Source of the DNA: Cognatishimia sp. WU-CL00825 | Lineage (GTDB): Bacteria; Pseudomonadota; Alphaproteobacteria; Rhodobacterales; Rhodobacteraceae | Direction: 5' to 3' | Assembly: GCF_040364665.1 (NCBI RefSeq) | Contig: NZ_BAABWX010000002.1 | Span: forward strand, 62,001 to 126,000 | DNA length: 64,000 bases | Shown: positions 7,015 through 15,317 of the stretch, piece after piece | Layout: each line of letters starts with the position of its first letter | Position numbering within the stretch: position 1 is the stretch's first letter | The notes under the pieces: model-generated | Databases searched by the model: none | Told to the model about the DNA's origin: nothing | What the model saw: the letters and a program-made list of their open reading frames with translations, nothing else | Program-made: the position numbers and the translations under genes

Positions 7015-8415
7015 TTAACTTAGCTTGGTGTTTTGCCGGGGTTGCGGCTGGGCTTGCGACTGAGATTGGGGTTGAGGCGCTGGGGTGGCGGGTTTGGCAT
7101 GACGGCGCAACAGCAACTCCAAACGTTTAAAACTGTCACTAATTTTGCCGGGCTCGGCTTGGCCAATAAAGCGGTCCAAATCGGGCCACAGGCGAATGGC
7201 GATGTCCAGATCAGCATCCGCGCCTTCTGAATACAACCCAGCGCGCACCATGGTTTCGTTCTGGTCATAGCAGCCAAGGTGAAAGCGCAGCTGGGAAATC
7301 ATGGCGTTTTCTGCTTCTGTGGCGGCGGCTGGCAGGCTTCGGGACACAGATCGTAAAACATCTATGGCGGGAAAACGCCCGCGTTCGGCAATCGCGCGAT
7401 CCAACGCGATATGGCCGTCCAGCACGCCGCGCATGATATCGGCAATTGGCTCGTCCATATCAGACCCTGCCACCAGAACGGAAAGCACCGCAGTGATGTC
7501 ACCGCGATGATCGGCCCCCGGGCCAGCACGTTCACAAAGCCCCATGATCGCGTGCGAGGTCGAAGGTGGAAACCCTTGCAATACGGGGGCCTCGCCGGCA
7601 GCTGCGGCGATTTCGCGGTGGGCCTGGGCAAATCGGGTGATGGAATCTGCCAAAAACACCACTTGCTTGCCTTGATCACGAAAAAATTCGGCAACGGCCA
7701 TGGCAGAAAGCGCACAGCGCCGGCGCAAAATGGGCGATTGATCAGAGGTCGCGGCCACCACAACCGTGCGCTGCATGCCTTGGGGACCCAAGATATCGGT
7801 GACAAAACTGCGCAATTCGCGACCGCGCTCGCCGATCAGAGCCAGGACCGTCACGTCGCCTTCTAGGGTGCGGGCCAAATGGCCAAGCAAACTGGATTTG
7901 CCAATGCCAGATCCGGCAAAAAGCCCAATACGCTGGCCTTTGACGATGGGCAGAATTGTGTTGAGTGCCGCGAGGCCGGTGTTGAGTCTGGCACCCAGGG
8001 CGCGGCGATGCGCGGCGGGCAATGGCGCAGCGGTATGGCTGTACTGTTTTGGCCCCCTGAGCAAAGGTTGCCCGTCAAGCGGCTGGCCATCAGGGTCAAC
8101 TATGCGGCCAATCCAGGCCAAGGATGGCGCGATGGAATTAGGCCCTCGCAGGACCACCGCCGCGTTGATGCCGATACCCAACGGGGCTGAATCTGGTAAA
8201 ATTGAAATATCATTTTGATGAATTTGAACGATTTCGCCGCTGAGTCGCGGCATGTCTGATCGCTCTAGATGCACGCTATCGCCAACATGGGCCACGGCAT
8301 TCAGGCCAGTTACCCGCAGTATGTTGTGTTCTATGCGGCTTACACGCCCAATATACTGTGTTTCGTCGATTGCTGAAAGCGCGGCCTTTAAACAGGCCAT
8401 AGGGTCTGTGGTCAT
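7015..8415 (-). CDS. fliI: Flagellar type III export ATPase FliI
   Basis: 466 aa. FliI hydrolyses ATP at the cytosolic base of the export apparatus and helps deliver substrates with FliH and FliJ. Walker A is AGSGIGKSS at about residues 167-175, a Walker B-type strand is VVFLADSITRFAQAHREI, and ERGRELR and the CERAGPG stretch are also typical of the F1-like export ATPases. The last 25 residues are a Pro/Gln/Ser-rich tail not needed for the fold. GGAGG precedes the ATG. It stands alone on the minus strand, divergent from flgB over 82 bp; fliH-like and fliJ-like genes lie elsewhere in the locus. Confidence 0.97.
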   Translation of the reverse strand: MTTDPMACLKAALSAIDETQYIGRVSRIEHNILRVTGLNAVAHVGDSVHLERSDMPRLSGEIVQIHQNDISILPDSAPLGIGINAAVVLRGPNSIAPSLAWIGRIVDPDGQPLDGQPLLRGPKQYSHTAAPLPAAHRRALGARLNTGLAALNTILPIVKGQRIGLFAGSGIGKSSLLGHLARTLEGDVTVLALIGERGRELRSFVTDILGPQGMQRTVVVAATSDQSPILRRRCALSAMAVAEFFRDQGKQVVFLADSITRFAQAHREIAAAAGEAPVLQGFPPSTSHAIMGLCERAGPGADHRGDITAVLSVLVAGSDMDEPIADIMRGVLDGHIALDRAIAERGRFPAIDVLRSVSRSLPAAATEAENAMISQLRFHLGCYDQNETMVRAGLYSEGADADLDIAIRLWPDLDRFIGQAEPGKISDSFKRLELLLRRHAKPATPAPQPQSQSQAQPQPRQNTKLS

Positions 8416-8497
8416 TTTTTCCTCCGATGTTGCTTGAAAGAATTTCTAAAGGAATCGGGGTTAAGCCTTGCTTTATGCACTGGAGGGAGAAGCCCCA

Positions 8498-8890
8498 ATG
8501 TTTGAAGATTTAGGTGTTTTCAAAATGGCACATGCCATGGCCGTTCATGCGGCCGCCCGACAAAATGTCGTGGCACAAAACATGGCGAATGCTGACACGC
8601 CCGGCTATGTGGCGCGGCGTGTGGTGCCGTTTGCAACTCAACTCAGGGCTAGAACTGGCCCGGTTGGACTGCAGGCTACCCGCGCAGCGCATCTGACGGC
8701 TGAGCAAATGGGCACACACAGCCCCGCTGTTTTTCTGGATCAAGGCCAAAGCAAGGACCCCAACGGAAACAACGTGACGCTGGAAAGCGAAATGATGCAG
8801 GCGGTTGAGGTGAAGCAACAGCACGACCGCGCGCTTGCCATCTATAAGGCCTGGCTGAAAATGCAGCGCCTTTCGCTTGGCCGTAGGTAA
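8498..8890 (+). CDS. flgB: Proximal rod protein FlgB
   Basis: 130 aa from the ATG at 8498, which has GGAGGGAG upstream; an upstream in-frame TTG at 8468 lacks this. FlgB forms part of the proximal rod in the periplasm. It has the rod/hook N-terminal motif (ARQNVVAQNMANADTPGY) and a C-terminal helix (EMMQAVEVKQQHDRALAIY). First gene of the long unit flgB-flgC-fliE-fliQ-flgF-flgG-flgA-flgH-fliL2. Confidence 0.95.
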   Translation: MFEDLGVFKMAHAMAVHAAARQNVVAQNMANADTPGYVARRVVPFATQLRARTGPVGLQATRAAHLTAEQMGTHSPAVFLDQGQSKDPNGNNVTLESEMMQAVEVKQQHDRALAIYKAWLKMQRLSLGRR

Positions 8891-8901
8891 GCGGGGGCAT
8901 C

Positions 8902-9276
8902 ATGTCAGATTTTTCAAAAACTTTGGGTGTGACGGCCAGTGGTTTGCAGGCCCAAGCGGCGCGCCTGCGACACCTTTCTGAAAACATCGCCAACGCGGAC
9001 ACGCCCGGCTATCGGCGCAAAACCGTCGCTTTTTTGCCAAGGGGGCAGGGCGTGGAATTGGGGCGAGTGTCCTTGGACCCCAGCACCGGGGTGCAGCACT
9101 TTGACCCCAGCCACCCGTTGGCTGGCCCGGGCGGATATTACGAGGGATCGAATGTGAATTTGATCATCGAAATTGCGGACGCGCGCGAAGCGCAGCGCAG
9201 CTATGAGGCCAACCTGAAAATTTTTGACCAAACCCGTCAGATGAGCAGCGCGCTGTTGGATTTATTGCGCCGCTAA
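8902..9276 (+). CDS. flgC: Proximal rod protein FlgC
   Basis: 124 aa. Rod component that polymerises on FlgB. Typical N-terminus (LQAQAARLRHLSENIANADT, then PGYRRK) and C-terminus (GSNVNLIIEIADAREAQRSY, ANLKIFDQTRQM). It starts 11 bases after flgB and is followed by fliE after 19 bases, the conserved flgBC-fliE order. Confidence 0.96.
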   Translation: MSDFSKTLGVTASGLQAQAARLRHLSENIANADTPGYRRKTVAFLPRGQGVELGRVSLDPSTGVQHFDPSHPLAGPGGYYEGSNVNLIIEIADAREAQRSYEANLKIFDQTRQMSSALLDLLRR

Positions 9277-9295
9277 ATGTGAAAGGACATCCAGA

Positions 9296-9583
9296 ATGGA
9301 TATCTCTACTTTGAATGCGGCCCAAAGATATGTGGCCTCTCGTCCGGCAACGTCGCCACAAGAAAATGTGGATCCAGGCACGCTATTTCGCGACGTGATG
9401 CAGGAAACCGTCGCCTCTGTGCAGCGGGGCGAACAAGCGTCGCTTAACAGCATGGCTGGCGGCGCCGATCCGCACGCATTGGTACACGCATTGTCCCAAG
9501 CTGAGCTGGCGGTGGAAACCGCTGTTACCATACGTGACCGTGTGGTTGAGGCCTATCAAGAAATTCTGCGGATGCCGGTCTGA
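9296..9583 (+). CDS. fliE: MS ring-rod junction protein FliE
   Basis: 95 aa. FliE links the MS ring to the rod and is the first substrate of the export gate. The C-terminal half shows the family pattern (DPHALVHALSQAELAVETAV, then IRDRVVEAYQEILRMPV). The start ATG at 9296 has AAAGGA upstream. Its stop overlaps the fliQ start (TGATG), so fliQ is translationally coupled. Confidence 0.95.
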   Translation: MDISTLNAAQRYVASRPATSPQENVDPGTLFRDVMQETVASVQRGEQASLNSMAGGADPHALVHALSQAELAVETAVTIRDRVVEAYQEILRMPV

Positions 9584-9852
9584 TGCTATCGGAATCCGCC
9601 TTTTATGATGTTTTGCGCCAGGCGCTTTGGGCGGCAACCATGGTGTCTGCCCCAATTCTGGCAGTCGCGTTGGCGGTTGGCCTGATCATCGGCCTGTTTC
9701 AGGCTTTGACGTCGATCCAGGAATTGACCCTGACATTTGTGCCAAAATTACTGGCAATTGTCGGCGTGTTTTGGGTGTCGATGGACTTTATGACCGCCAC
9801 GCTAGTGGCCTTGTTTCAAACGCAGCTTGTGCCGCTTTTGGCCGGAGGATGA
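9583..9852 (+). CDS. fliQ: Flagellar export gate membrane protein FliQ
   Basis: 89 aa, two hydrophobic helices (about residues 14-38 and 50-75), the expected size and topology. FliQ sits with FliP and FliR in the export gate within the MS ring. Motifs visible: PILAVALAVGLIIGLFQALT and SIQELTLTFVPKLLAI. Embedded between fliE and flgF; fliP and fliR are in other transcription units of this locus. Confidence 0.96.
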   Translation: MLSESAFYDVLRQALWAATMVSAPILAVALAVGLIIGLFQALTSIQELTLTFVPKLLAIVGVFWVSMDFMTATLVALFQTQLVPLLAGG

Positions 9853-9854
9853 GC

Positions 9855-10568
9855 ATGGACGCCACGCGATATACAACGTTGACCCGCCAAATGGGTTTGT
9901 TTCGCGAAATGGATGTTGTGGCCAACAATATTGCAAATGCCGCCACAACCGGATTTCGCCAGCAGGGGCTGGTGTTTTCAGAACATGTGCATCGTTCCGC
10001 TGGCGGCGCATCTGTCTCGATGGCGCATGGCAATGTGGCCCTGACCTCTTTTGCGCAGGGCAGCTTGACGCAGACAGGGGGCCGGTTTGATCTTGCGATT
10101 GAAGGGGATGGGTTTTTCATGGTCGAAACGCCGGATGGGGCGCGGTTGACCCGGGCTGGGGCCTTTACCCCAAACAATGCAGGCGATCTGGTGACGGCAC
10201 AGGGATATCCGGTGTTGGACGTGGGCGAAGCGCCGATTTTTATTCCGCCCGACGCGACATCACTGCAAATCGCCGAGGATGGCAGCATCAGCGCTGATGG
10301 TCGATTGATTGGGCAAGTGGGCGTGTTTCAACCGGCTGACAAAAGTGAACTACAGCGTCAGGACGGCGTGTTGATGCAGGTGCCGTCAGGGGCTGAATTG
10401 GCCTTAACCACCAAGATAAAGCAGGGCTTTTTAGAAGGCTCTAACGTAGATGCCATCAGCCAAATTGCCCGCATGATCGAGGTGCAGCGCGCCTATGAAA
10501 TGGGCCAGAGTTTCTTAGACACCGAAAACGAGCGGGTGAAGGCTGCTTTGCAAACTCTCATTCGTTAA
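9855..10568 (+). CDS. flgF: Flagellar rod protein FlgF
   Basis: 237 aa from the ATG at 9855; an in-frame ATG at 9849 overlaps the fliQ stop but touches the GGAGG, so 9855 is better spaced. FlgF is a rod component of the FlgE/F/G family: N-terminal rod motif (VVANNIANAATTGFRQQGLV), the central FDLAIEGDGFF segment typical of FlgF/FlgG, and a C-terminal motif (AISQIARMIEVQRAYEMGQS). It precedes flgG as usual. Confidence 0.95.
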   Translation: MDATRYTTLTRQMGLFREMDVVANNIANAATTGFRQQGLVFSEHVHRSAGGASVSMAHGNVALTSFAQGSLTQTGGRFDLAIEGDGFFMVETPDGARLTRAGAFTPNNAGDLVTAQGYPVLDVGEAPIFIPPDATSLQIAEDGSISADGRLIGQVGVFQPADKSELQRQDGVLMQVPSGAELALTTKIKQGFLEGSNVDAISQIARMIEVQRAYEMGQSFLDTENERVKAALQTLIR

Positions 10569-10583
10569 CCACAGGAGGCTAAA

Positions 10584-11369
10584 ATGCGTGCTTTGAAAAT
10601 TGCCGCCACCGGCATGAGCGCCCAGCAGATGCGGGTTGAAACGATTTCCAATAATCTCGCGAATATGTCCACCACAGGCTATAACGCTCGGCGCGCTGAA
10701 TTTGCAGATTTGCATTATCAGCAACACAGCCGACCGGGAGCCGTCAGTGCATCGGATGGCACGGTTTTACCGACGGGTGTTCAGCTTGGGCTTGGGGTGC
10801 GGCCAACGGCGGTCACGGTGCATCTGGCGCAGGGGTCGTTGACGCAAACCGGCGGCGATCTGGATCTTGCCATTGATGGGCGTGGTTATTTAGAGGTGAC
10901 GCTGCCGTCAGGCCAAACCGCCTATACCCGCGATGGGGCGCTGAAACGTAACGCCGAGGGGGTTATAGTCACCTCTGATGGCTATGCGATTGCGCCGGAA
11001 ATTGTGGTGCCTGCGGATGCGCGCAGCGTGTCGATCAATGGGGCAGGCGAACTATATGCCTATTTTCAAGAGGCCGTCGCTGGCCAGCTTTTGGGCCAGT
11101 TCAATCTGGCAGGTTTTACCAATGCCAAGGGGCTTGAGGCGCTGGGCGGCAATCTATTTCTAGCCACCGAAGCCTCGGGTGACGCGCAGGTTTCGACGCC
11201 CGGAGTCGACGGGTTGGGCTCCCTGCGGCAGGGCTATTTGGAAGACAGTTCGGTGGATGCCGTGCGCGAAGTGACAGAGCTGATCGAGGCGCAACGGGGC
11301 TATGAATTAAACGCCAAGGTCATTTCAGCGGCAGACCAGATGCTTGGCGCGACCGCGCAGGTGCGCTGA
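10584..11369 (+). CDS. flgG: Distal rod protein FlgG
   Basis: 261 aa, standard length. FlgG forms the distal rod through the peptidoglycan to the outer membrane. Clear motifs: MRALKIAATGMSAQQMRVE, NNLANMSTTGYNARRAEF, LDLAIDGRGYLEV, and REVTELIEAQRGYELNAKVI near the end. AGGAGG precedes the ATG. Its stop overlaps the flgA start (TGATG). Confidence 0.97.
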   Translation: MRALKIAATGMSAQQMRVETISNNLANMSTTGYNARRAEFADLHYQQHSRPGAVSASDGTVLPTGVQLGLGVRPTAVTVHLAQGSLTQTGGDLDLAIDGRGYLEVTLPSGQTAYTRDGALKRNAEGVIVTSDGYAIAPEIVVPADARSVSINGAGELYAYFQEAVAGQLLGQFNLAGFTNAKGLEALGGNLFLATEASGDAQVSTPGVDGLGSLRQGYLEDSSVDAVREVTELIEAQRGYELNAKVISAADQMLGATAQVR

Positions 11370-11815
11370 TGTTGTTGCTTTTGCCTTTGGTCCGGCGACG
11401 GGTGCTGGCAGGGATTTTCCTTGTGATTTTCCCCTGTTGGTCACTGGCCGATGTGGTGGTCTCTACCCAGGTGATACGCCCGCGCAGTGTGATCACCGCC
11501 GAGGTTCTGGGCCTGAGAGACGCGGTGATTTCAGGTACCTTTGCAGACACGGCGCAAGTGATCGGACAAGAAGCACGTGTGGCACTTTATCCGGGGCGAC
11601 CGATCCGGTTTGGCGACGTTGGCCCACCTGCTTTGATTGAACGCAATCAGTTGGTGCAATTGGTTTTTCAGACCTCGGTGCTGACTATCAAAACCGGCGG
11701 GCGGTCCCTGGGGCGCGCGGCGATTGGTGACATGCTGCGGGTGATGAACTTAGCGTCACGATCCACCGTGGTTGGCATCGTACAAGCAGATCGCACTGTA
11801 TTGGTGCAGCAATGA
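11369..11815 (+). CDS. flgA: P-ring assembly chaperone FlgA
   Basis: 148 aa with an N-terminal signal peptide (hydrophobic residues about 12-27, cleavage near SLA). FlgA is a periplasmic chaperone for FlgI P-ring formation. An SAF-like start is seen (VIRPRSVITAEVLGL) and the C-terminal part has the typical IGDMLRVMNLASRSTVVGIV stretch. Short for the family because only the C-terminal core is present, as in other alphaproteobacteria. flgI itself is about 15 kb away in the flgEKLI unit. Confidence 0.92.
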   Translation: MLLLLPLVRRRVLAGIFLVIFPCWSLADVVVSTQVIRPRSVITAEVLGLRDAVISGTFADTAQVIGQEARVALYPGRPIRFGDVGPPALIERNQLVQLVFQTSVLTIKTGGRSLGRAAIGDMLRVMNLASRSTVVGIVQADRTVLVQQ

Positions 11816-11822
11816 GGACGTC

Positions 11823-12557
11823 ATGAGGCTTTTTAGGTTTTTTACCGCGATTCTAACAGGATTTGTGTTGGGGGCGTGCAGCGGGTCTGGCCATATCGGC
11901 AAAGCCCCGGACTTTTCGGAAACCGCGCAATCAGATGAGCATGTGGCCATGCTGGCCCCGGGTTTGCCACGCATAGCACAGCGCAAAAATTACCACGATC
12001 AAGCCTCGTTATGGAGTCGCCAACGCTCGTCCTTGTTGGGGGATCGGCGCGCTATGGGGCGGGGCGACATTCTGACCGTGGTGATCGAAATTGATGAAAA
12101 GGCCGAAATTTCAAATGCCACCAACCGGTCGCGCAGCGGGTCTGAAAGCCTGTCGATTCCCCAGTTTTTTGGTATTCCGCAGCGCATTGATCGAAAGCTA
12201 CCTGACGGCGCAACCATGGGCGAGGCCGTGGGGCTGAATTCGTCAAGCGCCAGCCAAGGGGACGGATCTGTGTCGCGCAAGGAAAAGCTGGCGTTGCGAG
12301 TGGCGGCCACCGTGATCGAGGTTTTGCCAAACGGGGTTTTGTCGATTTCGGGCCTGCAAGAAGTACGGGTTAATAACGAGCTGCGCGAACTTTTTGTCAC
12401 CGGTTTTGTGCGGCCCGAGGATATCTCGCGTCGCAATGAAATCACCTATGACAAAATTGCGTCGGCCCGGGTCTCTTATGGGGGCAGAGGCCAGATCAGC
12501 GATATGCAACAGCCGCGTGTTGGGCAGCAAATCGTCGACAAGATATTGCCGTTTTAA
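11823..12557 (+). CDS. flgH: L-ring lipoprotein FlgH
   Basis: 244 aa from the ATG at 11823 (GAGG upstream). FlgH forms the L ring in the outer membrane. The N-terminus is a lipoprotein signal with lipobox LGAC. The body has the family pattern SLLGDRRAMGRGDILTVVIE, KAEISNATNRSRSGSESLSI, VLPNGVLSISGLQEVRVNNE, and the end GQQIVDKILPF. It follows flgA by seven bases. Confidence 0.96.
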   Translation: MRLFRFFTAILTGFVLGACSGSGHIGKAPDFSETAQSDEHVAMLAPGLPRIAQRKNYHDQASLWSRQRSSLLGDRRAMGRGDILTVVIEIDEKAEISNATNRSRSGSESLSIPQFFGIPQRIDRKLPDGATMGEAVGLNSSSASQGDGSVSRKEKLALRVAATVIEVLPNGVLSISGLQEVRVNNELRELFVTGFVRPEDISRRNEITYDKIASARVSYGGRGQISDMQQPRVGQQIVDKILPF

Positions 12558-12566
12558 GGGAAAGCT

Positions 12567-13073
12567 ATGAAGTTTCTGTGGCCAGTCATATTGTTGATCA
12601 TCGGGGTTGGAGCCGGCGTTGGCGCGGGGTTAATGACCGCAAAACCACCCCCAGAGATGGCGAAAACTGCCCCTTGCGGGGATGGCAGCGCGGTCGCCCA
12701 TGTGCCAGCCAGTACCACAAGCCCCGACCCCACCGACGCAGACTTGGCCAGTCGCGAATTTGTGAAATTAAACAACCAATTTGTTGTGCCGGTCGTTGAA
12801 AATGAAACCGTGGCCTCTTTGGTGGTGATTTCGCTGAGCCTGGAAATAGAGGGCGGTCAACGTGAAACTGTTTTTGCCCGGGAACCAAAACTGCGCGATG
12901 CGTTTTTACAGGTTATGTTTGATCACGCCAATCTGGGTGGGTTTAGCGGGGCATTTACCGATACCCAGACTTTGGACCGCCTGCGCCGCGCGTTGTTTGA
13001 TGTTGCGCTCCATATTTTGGGGCCGATGGTCACCGAAGTGCTTATCCAAGACATCGCGCGCCAAGACGTCTAG
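12567..13073 (+). CDS. Second FliL-like protein
   Basis: 168 aa with one N-terminal membrane helix (about residues 4-24) and a periplasmic domain. The segment FVKLNNQFVVPVVENETVAS and the C-terminal DVALHILGPMVTEVLIQDI resemble the FliL family, though it lacks the ILxxF-type end of classical FliL. It is distinct from the FliL at 22455-22949. Last gene of the flgB unit, next to flgH. A role at the rod/stator interface is inferred. Its stop overlaps the stop of the convergent fliJ-like gene by four bases. Confidence 0.72.
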   Translation: MKFLWPVILLIIGVGAGVGAGLMTAKPPPEMAKTAPCGDGSAVAHVPASTTSPDPTDADLASREFVKLNNQFVVPVVENETVASLVVISLSLEIEGGQRETVFAREPKLRDAFLQVMFDHANLGGFSGAFTDTQTLDRLRRALFDVALHILGPMVTEVLIQDIARQDV

Positions 13074-13468
13074 CTGCGATGGTATGTCTGGCGCTTTACA
13101 GTTTGTTGTTCGGTTCTAAGCGCTTGGGCAAGCAGGGATTTTGCGGCCTCTACTTGCCCAAAGCTTTGGCGCATGGCAGCGCGTGCAAATTCTTTTTGTG
13201 CCATGACTTGCGCCAGTTCTATATTCATCTGATCCCGGCGTTGGGCCACCCAGTTTTGCCAGGGTAAAATCGCATTGGCCCGTTGCAGTACTGCATCAGA
13301 ACTGGTGGTTTTGCAGAGGTGTTTTTCGCTTTGGTTCAAATCCTTCAGGTGGCGTTTCAGCGCGGTTTCTTGACGGGCCAAGGCCGCCATTCCCATTTGA
13401 TCTGATTGAAATTTAAGCTGCGCCAGTTGCAACAATTCTGTTTGTTTTTGACGGGTGCTTTTTGTCAC
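13070..13468 (-). CDS. FliJ-like coiled-coil protein downstream of flhB
   Basis: 132 aa from a GTG at 13468 that overlaps the flhB stop (GTGA) with GGAG upstream; an in-frame TTG at 13480 is less well placed. The product is Gln/Lys/Ala-rich and helical throughout (AALARQETALKRHLKDLN; AQVMAQKEFARAAMRQSFGQ), without membrane segments. Size, coiled-coil character and coupling to flhB fit FliJ, the stalk-like export factor that links FliI to FlhA, and no other FliJ is seen in the locus. FliJ has weak sequence conservation, so the name is a proposal. Confidence 0.55.
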   Translation of the reverse strand: MTKSTRQKQTELLQLAQLKFQSDQMGMAALARQETALKRHLKDLNQSEKHLCKTTSSDAVLQRANAILPWQNWVAQRRDQMNIELAQVMAQKEFARAAMRQSFGQVEAAKSLLAQALRTEQQTVKRQTYHRS

Positions 13469-14550
13469 CGGGCTCTCCAATTGCGTTTGCGCATCTGATC
13501 GGCAAAGCGGATGGCGGCTGCGACAGCTTGATAGTGCTGGGTTGGAATTTCATCCCCCAGGTTCAGCTCTGCATGCAGGGCGCGCGCGACAGGGGGATCG
13601 CTGTGAATGGGCACACCGTTTTCCTGCGCCAGCGCGCGGATCCGTTGGGCCACTTGATCGGTGCCCTTGGCGACACAGCTGGGCGCGTTTTGCTTGTTGC
13701 GATGCCATTTCAACGCCACGGCGTAATGGGTGGGGTTAACCACGATCACATCAGCGGTTGGCACATTGGCCATCATTTGGGAGTTTGCGATCTCTAGCGC
13801 CTTTTGCCGCCGTTTTTGTTTGAAATGCGGGTCGCCTTCCGCGTCTTTAGATTCGTCCATCATTTCTTTGTGCGTCATTCTGTTGCGACGCTGAAGCTGG
13901 GCCTGCTGCCAAAGATAATCAATGGTGCCAATGACAAAGGCGATGGTGGCAACCGCGATGAGCATCTTGACCACCAGATCAAACATCAAAGCGATGGATT
14001 GGCGCTCTGTCAGGTGCACACTGAACAGGATTTCGGCCGCGTGGGCTTGTAAAAATACCCATAGACATAAGCAATAGATCACCAGTTTCGTGGCGCTTTT
14101 GGCAAATTCAAACAGACCCGAGCGCCCATATTTGTTTTGGGCGTTTTTGATGGGGTTGATCCGCGAGGCACGCCAATTCAGTTTGGAAGGCGTGACCACA
14201 AAACTGCGCTGGGCCAGAATCGTAGCCAAAACAAAGACCGCAGGACCAATAAGCCAAGCGGCGGCGGGCAGGGTGATTTGGCGAAAAATTTGACCAAAAA
14301 CCACGCTGCCGCGTTCTGAAAACCCCTGATTTGCCAAAACGTGCGATTTTGACAGTATTCCGGCCAGCACGCTGCCCAATTTTGACAAAGAGACCGCCCC
14401 AACCGTCAGGCAAATGGTGAGAAAACCAAAATAAGAGGCGGCCACGGCCAGGTCCGCAGAACGGGCAATATCGCCTTTTTCCCGCGCCTTTTGCAATTTA
14501 CGCGGCGTCGCGTCAAAAGGCTTGTCATCGGGGCTGATATTGTCTGACAT
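13465..14550 (-). CDS. flhB: Flagellar export switch protein FlhB
   Basis: 361 aa. Inner-membrane export gate component whose C-terminal cytosolic domain self-cleaves and switches substrate class together with FliK. Four membrane segments lie between residues about 35 and 215. The autocleavage motif NPTH is intact at residues 272-275 (VIVVNPTHYAVALKW). The N-terminus has the usual TPRKLQKAREKGDIARS. It starts 8 bases after fliR and overlaps the next gene. Confidence 0.97.
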   Translation of the reverse strand: MSDNISPDDKPFDATPRKLQKAREKGDIARSADLAVAASYFGFLTICLTVGAVSLSKLGSVLAGILSKSHVLANQGFSERGSVVFGQIFRQITLPAAAWLIGPAVFVLATILAQRSFVVTPSKLNWRASRINPIKNAQNKYGRSGLFEFAKSATKLVIYCLCLWVFLQAHAAEILFSVHLTERQSIALMFDLVVKMLIAVATIAFVIGTIDYLWQQAQLQRRNRMTHKEMMDESKDAEGDPHFKQKRRQKALEIANSQMMANVPTADVIVVNPTHYAVALKWHRNKQNAPSCVAKGTDQVAQRIRALAQENGVPIHSDPPVARALHAELNLGDEIPTQHYQAVAAAIRFADQMRKRNWRAR

Positions 14551-14558
14551 TCTGGGGC

Positions 14559-15317
14559 CTAAAACGGATTGCTAAGAAATAGCGTGAAGCGCGCAAGCCA
14601 GACCGACAGTAAAAATGGCGCGGTGATCATCAATAAAACGAGGCTGGCCCCGGTGATAAAGGGCGCGCCAACCAAAGCCACCATCAGCTGCGGCATTGCG
14701 CGGTTCACGATACCCAGGGTGACATTGTATAGCAGAGACAAAATCACAAAAGGTGCGGCAAGTTGAAAGGCAAATTGAAAGCTGCGGGCAACTTGCTCAA
14801 CGCCCCAAGGGGTGAGCGTTGAGCGGTCGGGAAATGCGCCCAGCGGAAAAATACTGTAAGATGAAAGCAGGTACTCAACAAATGTGATATGCAAGCCCGT
14901 CACAAAGATCAGGGTCAGTCCGGCGATATTTAAGGCATGGCCAATAATGGGCAATTGCTCTGCTGAACCATTGTTAAATAACTGCGAAAGCGAGGTTACG
15001 TTGGCTGCTATCGCCCCTGCGGTCTGCAACGTGAAAACAAAGGCCCGCAGCCCCAACCCCAGCACCAGGCCAATCGTGGTTTCGCGCAAGATGGTTGTAA
15101 ACAGCGGCAGGCCGTGGGCGGGCGTCTCGGTGGGCAGCGCGGGCGTTACAGCCAAAGTCAGGGCGACGGCCATCGCAAGTTTCACCCGCAGGGGCACGGC
15201 ACTTTCCCCAAAACCGGGCATCAAAGAGCTGGCGGCGGCGACCCGCAAAAACACCGTGGCCCAAAGCCAAAACTGCCGGTCTATCAGGGGCCAGATTTGC
15301 TGCAAACTGTCGGTCAC
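14559..15317 (-). CDS. fliR: Flagellar export gate membrane protein FliR
   Basis: 252 aa, hydrophobic with several membrane helices, normal FliR length. It belongs to the FliPQR gate. Typical pieces: FLRVAASSLMPGFGESAVPL, TTIGLVLGLGLRAFVF, and AAPFVILSLLYNVTLGIVNR. The start codon is GTG at 15317, overlapping the flhA stop (GTGA), so flhA-fliR are coupled. Confidence 0.95.
   Translation of the reverse strand: MTDSLQQIWPLIDRQFWLWATVFLRVAAASSLMPGFGESAVPLRVKLAMAVALTLAVTPALPTETPAHGLPLFTTILRETTIGLVLGLGLRAFVFTLQTAGAIAANVTSLSQLFNNGSAEQLPIIGHALNIAGLTLIFVTGLHITFVEYLLSSYSIFPLGAFPDRSTLTPWGVEQVARSFQFAFQLAAPFVILSLLYNVTLGIVNRAMPQLMVALVGAPFITGASLVLLMITAPFLLSVWLARFTLFLSNPF

Noticed and set aside
8416..8497. 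CtrA box in the fliI-flgB divergent region
   Set aside because: CTAA and TTAA half-sites are present but separated by eleven bases instead of seven.
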